Shown piece by piece: positions 7,919 through 15,543 of a stretch of 17,470 nt of DNA. Each line of letters begins with the position of its first letter. The first letter of the stretch is position 1. The translations under genes and the position numbers were made by a program. The notes below the pieces were generated by a model. The model was given only the letters and a program-made list of their open reading frames with translations. It made no database searches and had not been told where the DNA came from. The DNA lies in contig JAEEJT010000161.1 in NCBI GenBank assembly GCA_016282055.1, forward strand, positions 1 to 17,470, read 5' to 3'. Source of the stretch: Bacilli bacterium. Its GTDB lineage: Bacteria; Bacillota_I; Bacilli_A; ML615J-28; CAG-698.

Positions 7919-8584
7919 ATGAGTGAAAAAAAAGCTATTATAATAGAATTAATTATTTCAATTATTAGTGTTGGTTTAATGGTTTTTGGTGTAATGTGTT
8001 TTAATAATTATTTAATAATGAAGTTTCCATTAGGTGTTAGAATGGTTTTAGTTATTATAACATATTTATCAATAGCAATTGTACCATTCTTAATAGTTTT
8101 AATTAAAAAAGAAAAATTGAGTGAATTTGGAATTTGTAAAGAAAATATATTAAAACAAATTATTATTGGTCTTATTATTGCCTGTGTAATGAGTTTATTT
8201 ATAACACTTATTCCAATTCTTATTTTTGGTAAAGAAAATTTATATTCATCATCAAAATATAAATATGTTTGGCAATATATATTTGAATTTTTCTATTTAA
8301 CATTTGGAGTTGCTTTAACTGAAGAATTTATTTTTAGAGGTTATTTATTAAATAGATTTAAAAAGTTATTTAAATCAAATATTTTTCCTATTATTATAAC
8401 TTCTGTATTATTTGGTTTTTTTCATATTTTATATGGTAATTATATACAAGTTATAATTACAGCATTTATTGGTCTTATTTTGGTTCTTTGTCGAGACAAG
8501 ATTAAGAATTGTACTTTATTTTCATTAATTATTGCTCATGGTGTATATGATTGGTTAATTATCATAATTACAGCAATTTTATAA
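7919..8584 (+). CDS. CPBP-family intramembrane glutamic protease (CAAX-protease/Abi type)
   Basis: This 221-residue, highly hydrophobic protein has about six or seven membrane segments. The three CPBP motifs are intact: EEFIFR (E135, E136, R140) as the catalytic EExxxR, FGFFH (F165, H169), and a late H207-x3-D211 in AHGVYDW. CPBP enzymes cleave within the membrane. Known roles include CAAX-type processing, bacteriocin maturation or immunity and, in some bacteria, processing of C-terminal sorting signals. The ribosome site is AAAGGAG five bases before ATG 7919. It is the first gene of a tight four-gene unit; the stop is nine bases from the next start. No bacteriocin precursor is visible nearby. 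One candidate substrate in the window is the Cys-containing tail of the protein at 2484, which is inference only. Confidence 0.88.
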   Translation: MSEKKAIIIELIISIISVGLMVFGVMCFNNYLIMKFPLGVRMVLVIITYLSIAIVPFLIVLIKKEKLSEFGICKENILKQIIIGLIIACVMSLFITLIPILIFGKENLYSSSKYKYVWQYIFEFFYLTFGVALTEEFIFRGYLLNRFKKLFKSNIFPIIITSVLFGFFHILYGNYIQVIITAFIGLILVLCRDKIKNCTLFSLIIAHGVYDWLIIIITAIL

Positions 8585-8593
8585 AAGATTATT

Positions 8594-9103
8594 ATGGTAA
8601 TTTTAATTTCAGGTAGTTCTCATACAGGCAAAACATTACTTGCTCAAAAGTTATTAGAAAAATATAAATATACTTATTTATCTATAGATCATTTAAAAAT
8701 GGGACTTATAAGAAGTAATAATACTAATTTAACAGTAAATGATGATGATAAATTAGTTGATTATTTATGGAATATAGTTAAAGAGATAATTAAGACAAAT
8801 ATTGAAAATAATCAAAATATAATTATTGAAGGTTGTTATATACCTCATAATTATAAAGAATATTTTGATCAGTTTTATTTAGAAAATATTAAATATGTTT
8901 GTTTAATTATGAGTGATGATTATATTAATAATAAATATTCTGATATTTTAAAATACGAATCAATTATTGAAAAAAGATTAGTTAGTAATTTAAATAAAGA
9001 AGAATTATTGAAAGAAAATAAATATAATTTAGAAATGTCTATTAAATATAATAATAATTATATTTTAATAGATAAGAAATATAATGTGAATTTTGAAATA
9101 TAG
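8594..9103 (+). CDS. P-loop nucleotide kinase-like protein
   Basis: This 169-residue protein begins directly with a beta strand and a Walker A motif GSSHTGKT (residues 7-14), followed by SIDHLKMGLIRS, an arrangement typical of small adenylate-kinase-like phosphotransferases. IIIEGCYIPHNY (about 75-86) fits the Walker B / second-strand region of 'IIEG'-type kinases. The family includes small-molecule kinases and antibiotic phosphotransferases; no substrate can be read from the sequence. It is short for the fold, with a reduced lid region. The start at ATG 8594 has only a weak ribosome site, so translation is probably coupled to the CPBP gene ending nine bases upstream. It ends in TAG seven bases before the alkD-like start. 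Fold is fairly sure, function is not. Confidence 0.7.
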   Translation: MVILISGSSHTGKTLLAQKLLEKYKYTYLSIDHLKMGLIRSNNTNLTVNDDDKLVDYLWNIVKEIIKTNIENNQNIIIEGCYIPHNYKEYFDQFYLENIKYVCLIMSDDYINNKYSDILKYESIIEKRLVSNLNKEELLKENKYNLEMSIKYNNNYILIDKKYNVNFEI

Positions 9104-9110
9104 GTGAAGT

Positions 9111-9803
9111 ATGGATACTAAGAGCTATAAAGAATATATCGATTATTTATATACTTTTCAAGATTTAGAGTATAAAGAGTTTCATAAGGGATTGATATTA
9201 AACTCGAAGTATGAACTCATTGGTATTAGACTACCTATTATGAGAAATATCAGTAAAGAGTTATCAAAAAAAGATATTCTTGATTTTTTATCTTTTAGTT
9301 ATGATAAATATTATGAAGAAATAATGATTCAAGGTCTTGTTATATCTTTTATAAAAGACGAAGAATTATTCTATAAATATTTTATGAATCATATTAAAAA
9401 AATAGATAATTGGGCATTGTGTGATAGTTTCTGTAATTCTATAAAGATAGTTAGAAAACATAAAGATAAATATTTTAAGATTGCTTTAGATTTATCTTGT
9501 AGTAACGAAGAGTTCATTTCAAGAACGGGTATTGTAATGATTCTATCTCATTTTGTTTTAGAAGAGAATTTATCTAAAATATTTAGTATGTTAAATAGTA
9601 TTAAGAGTGATAAGTTTTATGTTAATATGGCTGAAGCATGGCTTTTGTGTGATTTATATATTAAATATCCTCTTGAAACTAGAAAGTTTTTAGAAAATAA
9701 TAATTTAAATAAGTTTACACAAAATAAAGCGATTAGTAAAATACATGATTCTTTTAGAGTAAGTATTGAAGAAAAAGAAGAACTTAAGAAATATTGTAAA
9801 TAA
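9111..9803 (+). CDS. AlkD-like DNA alkylation repair glycosylase
   Basis: This is a 230-residue all-helical protein of the AlkD/HEAT-repeat glycosylase family, which excises N3- and N7-alkylated purines. The hallmark IDNWALCD is present with W101 and D105. R138 (SRTGIVMIL) and W177 (AEAWLLCD) fall at nearly the same spacing as the W109, D113, R148 and W187 active-site residues of Bacillus cereus AlkD. Full length is slightly shorter than the 237-residue model enzyme, with no apparent loss of a repeat. ATG 9111 has AGGTGA just upstream, within the end of the preceding gene. The next gene starts 12 bases after the stop, so it is part of the four-gene operon. Activity on bulky or minor-groove lesions varies in this family and cannot be judged here. 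Confidence 0.88.
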   Translation: MDTKSYKEYIDYLYTFQDLEYKEFHKGLILNSKYELIGIRLPIMRNISKELSKKDILDFLSFSYDKYYEEIMIQGLVISFIKDEELFYKYFMNHIKKIDNWALCDSFCNSIKIVRKHKDKYFKIALDLSCSNEEFISRTGIVMILSHFVLEENLSKIFSMLNSIKSDKFYVNMAEAWLLCDLYIKYPLETRKFLENNNLNKFTQNKAISKIHDSFRVSIEEKEELKKYCK

Positions 9804-9815
9804 AGGAGAGTTAAA

Positions 9816-10208
9816 ATGAAAGAAGTTTATGAATTTTTAAAAAAATGTGGAGTATTCTTTTTAGCAACAGTTGAAGGTGATCAACCTAGAGTTAGACCAT
9901 TTGGTGCATTAAATATATTCGAAGATAAATTATATATTCAAACTGGAAAGATAAAGAATGTTTCTAAACAAATGGTTAATAATAATAAAGTTGAAATATC
10001 AGGATTTTGTCAAGGTGATTGGATTAGAATTCAAGCTAAAGTTGTTAGAGATGATAGATTAGAAGCAAAAGTTAGTATGCTTGATAATAATCCTGAATTA
10101 AAAAGTATGTATAAAGCAGATGATGATAATACAGAAGTATTATATTTAACTAGTGCTACTGCAACAATTTATTCTTTTACTAAAGCACCAGTTGTTATAA
10201 AGTTTTAA
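9816..10208 (+). CDS. Pyridoxamine 5'-phosphate oxidase-fold (FMN-binding) family protein
   Basis: This 130-residue single-domain protein matches the small split-barrel flavin proteins. 'CGVFFLATVEGDQPRVRPFG' near the N-terminus (residues 11-30) is the typical first-strand signature. LYIQTGKIKNVSKQM (about 44-58) is the FMN phosphate-binding region, and ISGFCQGDWIRIQAKV is a core strand pair. Such proteins bind FMN or F420 and are annotated as general stress proteins or nitroreductase-like (Nim) enzymes. True PdxH is about 80-90 residues longer, so this is unlikely to make pyridoxal phosphate. The ribosome site AAAGGAG precedes ATG 9816. It is the last gene of the operon, closed by the terminator at 10210. 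The reaction is unknown. Confidence 0.85.
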   Translation: MKEVYEFLKKCGVFFLATVEGDQPRVRPFGALNIFEDKLYIQTGKIKNVSKQMVNNNKVEISGFCQGDWIRIQAKVVRDDRLEAKVSMLDNNPELKSMYKADDDNTEVLYLTSATATIYSFTKAPVVIKF

Positions 10209-10209
10209 T

Positions 10210-10240
10210 TATAGCGAGATTTAATCTCGCTATATTTTTT
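10210..10240 (+). terminator. Terminator of the CPBP-kinase-alkD-PNPOx operon
   Basis: A perfect 11-bp stem (10210-10220 with 10224-10234) with a TTA loop includes a GC-rich AGCGAG core and is followed by six T. Confidence 0.92.
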
Positions 10241-10262
10241 AATATACAAATGGTAAAAAAAA

Positions 10263-10271
10263 TGGTATAAT
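10263..10271 (+). promoter_or_regulatory. prfB promoter, extended -10
   Basis: TGGTATAAT gives a perfect -10 (10266-10271) with the extended TGN element. The -35 position (TATACA, 10243-10248, 17-base spacing) is weak. It lies 24 bases before the prfB start. Confidence 0.65.
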
Positions 10272-10295
10272 ATTATAAGTAAAAGGGATATTTAT

Positions 10296-11405
10296 ATGGA
10301 AAATTATGAAGTTTTAAAAGTTCTTGATGATTTTAATGAACGTGTGAGTGGTCTTGAAAAGGCAATAAAATTAGATGAGTTAAAACAAAACATTATCAAT
10401 AATGAAAAGATAATGATGCAATCTAATTTTTATGACGATATGAAGAATGCTCAAAAAGTATTAAAACAAGATAAAAAAGACAAGAACATTGTAAATGAAT
10501 TTAATTTAATATCAACTAGTGTAGAAGAATTGCAACTTTATTATGATATGCAAAAGAATAATGAAGTTAGTAGTGAAGAAATAGATAATGATGTTAAAGA
10601 ATTAATTAAAAATATTGAAACTAATCTATCTAATCTTGAAGAAATGTTATTATTATCAGGTCCATATGATGATAGTGATGCTATTTTTGAATTGCATCCT
10701 GGTGCTGGTGGAACTGAAAGTCAAGATTGGGCTAGTATGCTATTTAGAATGTATAAGATGTTTTCTGAGAATAATGGCTATGAGTTTGAAGTTTTAGATT
10801 ATCAAGATGGTGATGAAGCTGGAATTAAGAGTGTTACTTTTGTTATTAAAGGTGATAATGCGTATGGCTATTTAAAGAGTGAACATGGTGTTCATCGTTT
10901 AGTTCGTATTAGTCCTTTTGATTCTAATGCTAGACGTCACACATCATTTTGTGGATGTACTGTAACTCCAGTTATTACTGATAATATTGATGTTGTTATT
11001 AAAGATGAAGATATAAGAATTGATACTTATAGATCAAGTGGAGCTGGTGGACAACATATTAATAAAACTGATAGTGCTATTAGAATTACTCATTTTCCTA
11101 CTGGAATTGTTGTAACTTGTCAAAATGAAAGAAGTCAAATTCAAAATAAAGAAAGAGCATTTGAAATTTTAAAAGCTAAACTTTTCCAACTTGAACAAGA
11201 AAAGAAAGATGAAGAGTTAAGAAAGATTAATGGTGAAGCTAGTAATAATGGATTTGGAAGTCAAATAAGATCTTATGTATTCCATCCTTATTCTATGGTT
11301 AAAGATTTACGTACTGGTTGTGAAACAGCAAATATTCAAGCAGTTATGGATGGAGATATAAAAGAATTTTTAAATTCTTATTTAAAGTATAATGCAGGTA
11401 AATAA
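10296..11405 (+). CDS. prfB: Peptide chain release factor 2 (RF2), without programmed frameshift
   Basis: RF2 recognises UGA and UAA stop codons and triggers peptide release. The protein has 369 residues. It carries the RF2 anticodon-like tripeptide SPF (206-208, in RISPFDSNARRHTSF) rather than the PxT of RF1. The catalytic GGQ is at 251-253 in SSGAGGQHINKTDSAIRITH. In most bacteria the gene holds an in-frame UGA near codon 25 that requires +1 frameshifting. Here the corresponding place (…AIK-L26-D27-E…, bases 10371-10376 TTAGAT) reads straight through in one frame with no UGA, no CTTTGA slip site and no internal AGGGGG. ATG 10296 has AGGG eight bases upstream. The stop TAA is followed one base later by the yitT-like ATG 11407, so the genes form an operon. 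Confidence 0.98.
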   Translation: MENYEVLKVLDDFNERVSGLEKAIKLDELKQNIINNEKIMMQSNFYDDMKNAQKVLKQDKKDKNIVNEFNLISTSVEELQLYYDMQKNNEVSSEEIDNDVKELIKNIETNLSNLEEMLLLSGPYDDSDAIFELHPGAGGTESQDWASMLFRMYKMFSENNGYEFEVLDYQDGDEAGIKSVTFVIKGDNAYGYLKSEHGVHRLVRISPFDSNARRHTSFCGCTVTPVITDNIDVVIKDEDIRIDTYRSSGAGGQHINKTDSAIRITHFPTGIVVTCQNERSQIQNKERAFEILKAKLFQLEQEKKDEELRKINGEASNNGFGSQIRSYVFHPYSMVKDLRTGCETANIQAVMDGDIKEFLNSYLKYNAGK

Positions 11406-11406
11406 T

Positions 11407-12324
11407 ATGAAAGAATTTTTTAAAAAACACAAGAAATTTATAAAAACTTATTTAAATATGACACTAGGTGTAATGCTTGTTGCATTTGGTTTTGCATTTT
11501 TTGTTGAACCTATTGCTCTTGATATTGGTGGAGCTAGTGGTTTAGGAGTTATTATTCATGAAGTATTTGGAATGAATACTGCTGTTGCTATCCTTATTAT
11601 TAACTCAATATTGCTTGTTATAAGTTTATTTCTTATTGGTAAAAAGTTTTTCTTTAATACTATTTATGGAGCATTAACTTATCCATTATTTGATTATTTG
11701 TTTAGTAAGATTTATGAATTTATATTAAATCATTTTCCTGAGATTGATATTAAAGGATTAGATCTTGTTATTATTGTATTGTTTTCATCTGTTATAATGG
11801 GATATGGTTTAGGTATTGTTGTTAAGAATGGTGGTTCTACTGGTGGAACTGAAATTCCTCAAAAGCTTATGCATAAGTTTTTCCATATGTCATTTTCTGT
11901 TTCATTATATTTAATTGATGGTTTAATTATTATTGGTGGTTTCTTTGCTATGCATCAAAAACTAGATGTATTATTATATGAAATAATATTTGTTATTGTT
12001 TGTGGTGTTGTAATGGATACAACAATATTTGATGGATTTAATAAACGTAGTGTGTATATAATATCTGATAACTGTGAGGAGATAACTAAAGTCCTAATAA
12101 ATGAGTTCGCTCGTGGTGTTACAGGATTTAAAGTTATTGGTGAGTATTCTAAAACTGATAAGAAGATGATTTGTTGTTTACTTTCAAGTTATGAATACAA
12201 TAAATTAAGAGATATAATTGAAAAGATTGATCCAAAAGCTTTCTTCTTCTGTATGCGTGCAAGCGAAGTTAGAGGAGAAGGTTTCACATATGAATCAGAA
12301 TCAAATACTGTTATTAAGAAATAA
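11407..12324 (+). CDS. YitT-family membrane protein (DUF161 plus DUF2179)
   Basis: I choose ATG 11407 (305 residues) because AGG at 11396-11398 is well placed and it begins one base after the prfB stop. ATG 11392 would overlap prfB and has no ribosome site. The first half holds about five membrane helices with the YitT signature 'GVMLVAFGFAFFVEP…IGGASGLGVIIH' and a second conserved block 'VVKNGGSTGGTEI'. The C-terminal ~100 residues form the cytoplasmic DUF2179 domain (RGVTGFKVIGEYSKTDKKMI, ending with EVRGEGF). YitT proteins are common and multi-copy in Bacillota; their transport substrate is not established. The stop at 12324 lies 35 bases inside the recX gene. Confidence 0.9.
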   Translation: MKEFFKKHKKFIKTYLNMTLGVMLVAFGFAFFVEPIALDIGGASGLGVIIHEVFGMNTAVAILIINSILLVISLFLIGKKFFFNTIYGALTYPLFDYLFSKIYEFILNHFPEIDIKGLDLVIIVLFSSVIMGYGLGIVVKNGGSTGGTEIPQKLMHKFFHMSFSVSLYLIDGLIIIGGFFAMHQKLDVLLYEIIFVIVCGVVMDTTIFDGFNKRSVYIISDNCEEITKVLINEFARGVTGFKVIGEYSKTDKKMICCLLSSYEYNKLRDIIEKIDPKAFFFCMRASEVRGEGFTYESESNTVIKK

Positions 12325-13012
12325 AAATGATTTTATATTAAAGATTAATAACCAAGAATATATAATTAATGATGATATTATTGTTAAGTATAATTTAACG
12401 AATAATAAGATATTAAATGATAATGAAATAAATTTAATTATTAATGATATTAATAAATATAATAGCTATAATGATTGTATTAAATATATTTCATCTAAAT
12501 TTAGATCTAAAAACGAAATCATTGAATTTTTAGGTAATAATATTTATAAAGAAGAATTTATTAATAAATTATTAACTTTAGGTTATATTAATGATTTAGA
12601 GTTAGCTAAAAGTATTTATAATGAATGTATATTATCATTAAAAGGAAAAGAATGTTTTATTAAAAATCTTAATAAAAGAAAGATTTATTCTTATTATGAT
12701 TTATATTCTTTAGATAAAGAAAAAGAAGTTTTAGATAAATTTATTAGTAAACAATTAGATATAACTACTTTTGATACATTATTGGTTTTTAAAAAGAAGT
12801 TATATTCTAAAATTATTTATAGAGGTTTTTCGATTTGTTTAATTGATAATGCTATTAATAATATTAAGTTTAATGATAGATCTAAAGAAGTATTAGATTT
12901 AAAAATACAAAAGTTTAAGAATAAATATAAAAATAAAGATTCTAATCAAAAGATTATTAATTATTTAATAAGTATTGGTTATAATTATAATGACATTAAA
13001 GATAGAATATGA
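12290..13012 (+). CDS. recX: RecX-family regulator of RecA
   Basis: RecX binds RecA filaments and modulates recombination and the SOS response. The match runs through an N-terminal segment (INDDIIVKYNLTNNKIL), then RSKNEIIEFL for the first three-helix repeat, LLTLGYINDLELAKSIYNEC, and LKGKECFIKNLNKRKI for the second. Further helical repeats reach the C-terminus (NYLISIGYNYNDIKDRI). At 240 residues it is close to the long RecX proteins of Bacilli. ATG 12290 is chosen because AGGAGAAGG lies 8-12 bases upstream; a more upstream in-frame ATG (12218) has no such site and adds residues unlike RecX. It overlaps the yitT-like gene by 35 bases. The stop is TGA, the only TGA end among the intact genes here. 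Sequence divergence is high, so the family call rests on pattern rather than exact motifs. Confidence 0.85.
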   Translation: MNQNQILLLRNKNDFILKINNQEYIINDDIIVKYNLTNNKILNDNEINLIINDINKYNSYNDCIKYISSKFRSKNEIIEFLGNNIYKEEFINKLLTLGYINDLELAKSIYNECILSLKGKECFIKNLNKRKIYSYYDLYSLDKEKEVLDKFISKQLDITTFDTLLVFKKKLYSKIIYRGFSICLIDNAINNIKFNDRSKEVLDLKIQKFKNKYKNKDSNQKIINYLISIGYNYNDIKDRI

Positions 13013-13015
13013 TAT

Positions 13016-13043
13016 AATCCCAATCATTTGATTGGGATTTTTT
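13016..13043 (+). terminator. Terminator of the prfB-yitT-recX operon
   Basis: AATCCCAATC (13016-13025) pairs perfectly with 13030-13039 around an ATTT loop and ends in six T. Confidence 0.92.
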
Positions 13044-13077
13044 ATATAAAATAATTATAGATTATTAACATCAATTA

Positions 13078-13086
13078 TGGTATAAT
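13078..13086 (+). promoter_or_regulatory. Promoter of the second GHL10 gene, extended -10
   Basis: TGGTATAAT (13078-13086) is a perfect extended -10. No -35 is evident at normal spacing. The 14 bases 13077-13090 are identical to those at the prfB promoter (10262-10275). Confidence 0.6.
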
Positions 13087-13109
13087 ATTAATAACGGAGA
13101 GATGATTAT

Positions 13110-15506
13110 ATGAAATATTTAAAGAGATTTTTATTTATTATGTTTATAATGATGGGTTTATTATCGTTTATTAATGTAAGCGCTACTACAAACACACAAT
13201 ATATTAAAGTAGGTGGTAGTAGTGATAGTAATGCCGAATATGTAACTTATGCAAATTCAAATGAGAAAGTTGAAATTAATGCTGAATATGATCTTGATTG
13301 TGAATTCAGAGCATGTTGGGTTAGTGGTTTAGTTGGTGATGTTAGTAGATATTCTTCTAAACAACAATATCAAACTGAGTTAACTCGTATTCTTGATAAG
13401 ATGCAAAGTTATAATTTGAATGTATTAATTTTCCATATTAGAATTATGAATGATGCATTCTATCCTTCACAATATGCTAAGTATAGTATTTATTATAGTA
13501 CTAATCCTGATTGGGACTTTTTACCTTGGTTAATTGATGAATGTCATAAAAGAGGAATTGAATTCCATGCTTGGATGAATCCTTATAGAGTTTGTAAAAG
13601 TAGTGGTAATACTGATTTAGTTAATTTATCAAGACAATTTGATAGTAACAATATGGCATCAGACCCTGATAATTTATTACAAGGTGCAAATAGTGTTATT
13701 TTAAATCCTGGTATTCCTGAGATTAGAGATTGGCTAGTAAATGTTTGTATGGAAGTTATTCAAAATTATGATGTTGATGCTATCCATTTCGATGATTATT
13801 TCTATGATTCTGGTGTTGATGATACTGCAACAAGAAATAAATATAATACAGAAGGTTTAACACTTGGTGATTTTAGACGTGAACAAGTAAATTTATTTAT
13901 TCAAGCATTATCAAATCGTATGAGATTATATAACCAATTTAATAAAAAAAGAGTACAATTAGGTATAAGTCCATCTGGAGTATATAGAGGTGGAGATGGT
14001 AAAGTATATTATGATGAGGCTACTGGTATGGTTTCTAGTACAGGATCTTTAACTAGAACATCATTTATACATTATGATGCTTATCTTTATAGTGATACTC
14101 TATATTGGATTAATATGGAATGGATTGATTATATTCTTCCTCAAGCTTATTGGGCTATTGAACATCCATTATGTCCTTATGTTGACTTAATGAAATGGTG
14201 GGGAGAAGTTTGTAGTTATAAAAATGTTAAATGTTATGCTGGAATGGGCATTTATCAAAAATATTCAGCAAGTGCGTATAGTTGGAACACAAGTGATTTA
14301 GAAGCTTATTATCAAATAATGGTTGCTAATACACTTAAAGGTGTTGATGGTGTTAGTTTATATTGTTATAATTATATCGATAGAGTAATGAATAAGATCA
14401 ATAGTAATGGTGGTTTAAATAAGTTATGGAATACACCTGCTGTATTACCTGAGATTACAACAATGTCTCCTTTAAATGTTGATAAACCTTCAAATTTAAT
14501 GGTTACTCGTTTAGGTAATAACAATAAATTATTATTTAATAATGATGATAATGCTAAATTCTATGTTATTTATAGAAGTGAAGTTCCTTTTGAAGGTGAT
14601 CCTTCTTTAGATAAAGTAATTGCTATTACAAGTGATTGCACTGGATCTAGTTTAAATTATTATCTTGATAAAACATCTGATCCAAATAAGACTTATTATT
14701 ATGCTGTTAAATCTCAATCTTATAGTTTAAAGTTGAGTGAGGCTTCATATATTAATACTATAGATATTCAAGAAGAAGATAAAGTTACTATTGAAAAAAT
14801 TACAAACTTTGGTATTGTTAAACAAGAAGTAAGTAATAATGTTAATAAAGTTACAATGGTATTTAATACATTATTAAATAGAACTGGTAATTATTATTTA
14901 CAATATTCAACAGATGGAATAATGTGGAACGATTATAAAGTTCAACCTGATTTTGATTTTAGTAATACAGTATTAAATTATTATTTTACAGTTGATGTTG
15001 ATTCTACTGAGAGTTTATATTTTAGAGTATGTTATCGTTTTGAAAAGGCATTTTCTAAAACTGATGATGTATTATATACACCAATAGGTATTACTAGTGA
15101 CTTAGGAATTATGTTTAATAATGAAAGTCCTAAATCATCTTATACATTATATCCTAATAATACAGTTGAAATTAAGTTTGATAATTTTGATATTGATGGT
15201 TTAAATCTTGAAAAGTTTGTTGCTTATTCAACAGATAATAAGACTTATTCAAATATCAATAAATATGATAATACTACTATAACTAATATTACAACCAATA
15301 AGGTTACTGTAAACTTTAGTATTAATAATAAGAGTTTTAAGATTTATCTAAAAGTTGTTATTAGAGATGCTGCTACTGGTTACTATTATGATAGTGATGT
15401 TATTGAAGTAAAATGTTGTATTGAAGATTTCTTCTTAGATGAAGTTATTAATTATTCATTAGATGAACTATCAGCTGTTAGAAACAAAATGAATTTGTAT
15501 AAATAA
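13110..15506 (+). CDS. Secreted GHL10-family (DUF187) glycoside-hydrolase-like protein, second copy
   Basis: This 798-residue protein has a signal peptide (basic start, hydrophobic core, cleavage after VSA at about residue 26). Residues about 65-445 form the GHL10 barrel, with the same landmarks as the protein at 2484: FRACWVSG at about 66, NVLIFHIRIMNDAFYP, HKRGIEFHAWMNPYR and DVDAIHFDDYFY (paired acids D228-D229), plus IDYILPQAYWA. A fibronectin-III-like segment follows (about 455-550, with FYVIYRSEV matching FYIIYRSTS of the other copy), then a beta-rich C-terminal part of about 240 residues. It lacks the Flg_new-type repeats and the Cys/helix/Lys tail of the first copy, so it should be released or held non-covalently. 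Ribosome site GGAGAG lies eight bases before ATG 13110. It is a single-gene unit. A role in cell-wall glycan cleavage is inferred from the family. Confidence 0.88.
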   Translation: MKYLKRFLFIMFIMMGLLSFINVSATTNTQYIKVGGSSDSNAEYVTYANSNEKVEINAEYDLDCEFRACWVSGLVGDVSRYSSKQQYQTELTRILDKMQSYNLNVLIFHIRIMNDAFYPSQYAKYSIYYSTNPDWDFLPWLIDECHKRGIEFHAWMNPYRVCKSSGNTDLVNLSRQFDSNNMASDPDNLLQGANSVILNPGIPEIRDWLVNVCMEVIQNYDVDAIHFDDYFYDSGVDDTATRNKYNTEGLTLGDFRREQVNLFIQALSNRMRLYNQFNKKRVQLGISPSGVYRGGDGKVYYDEATGMVSSTGSLTRTSFIHYDAYLYSDTLYWINMEWIDYILPQAYWAIEHPLCPYVDLMKWWGEVCSYKNVKCYAGMGIYQKYSASAYSWNTSDLEAYYQIMVANTLKGVDGVSLYCYNYIDRVMNKINSNGGLNKLWNTPAVLPEITTMSPLNVDKPSNLMVTRLGNNNKLLFNNDDNAKFYVIYRSEVPFEGDPSLDKVIAITSDCTGSSLNYYLDKTSDPNKTYYYAVKSQSYSLKLSEASYINTIDIQEEDKVTIEKITNFGIVKQEVSNNVNKVTMVFNTLLNRTGNYYLQYSTDGIMWNDYKVQPDFDFSNTVLNYYFTVDVDSTESLYFRVCYRFEKAFSKTDDVLYTPIGITSDLGIMFNNESPKSSYTLYPNNTVEIKFDNFDIDGLNLEKFVAYSTDNKTYSNINKYDNTTITNITTNKVTVNFSINNKSFKIYLKVVIRDAATGYYYDSDVIEVKCCIEDFFLDEVINYSLDELSAVRNKMNLYK

Positions 15507-15513
15507 AAAAAAT

Positions 15514-15543
15514 AGATTCACTTCATATGAAGTGAATCTTTTT
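15514..15543. terminator. Bidirectional terminator between convergent genes
   Basis: A perfect 26-base palindrome (15514-15539) has an A run on its left and T run on its right, so it can end transcription of the GHL10 gene on the plus strand and the HAD gene on the minus strand. It ends at the HAD stop codon. Confidence 0.9.

Noticed and set aside
10615..10797. A 60-codon plus-strand frame inside prfB
   Set aside because: It is an out-of-frame shadow of a conserved RF2 region, without a ribosome site.
11392..11394. ATG 11392 as the start of the YitT-family gene
   Set aside because: It overlaps prfB and lacks a ribosome site, while ATG 11407 has AGG at proper spacing and starts the conserved sequence.
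12218..12220. ATG 12218 as the recX start
   Set aside because: It adds 24 residues unlike RecX and has no ribosome site; AGGAGAAGG directly precedes ATG 12290.
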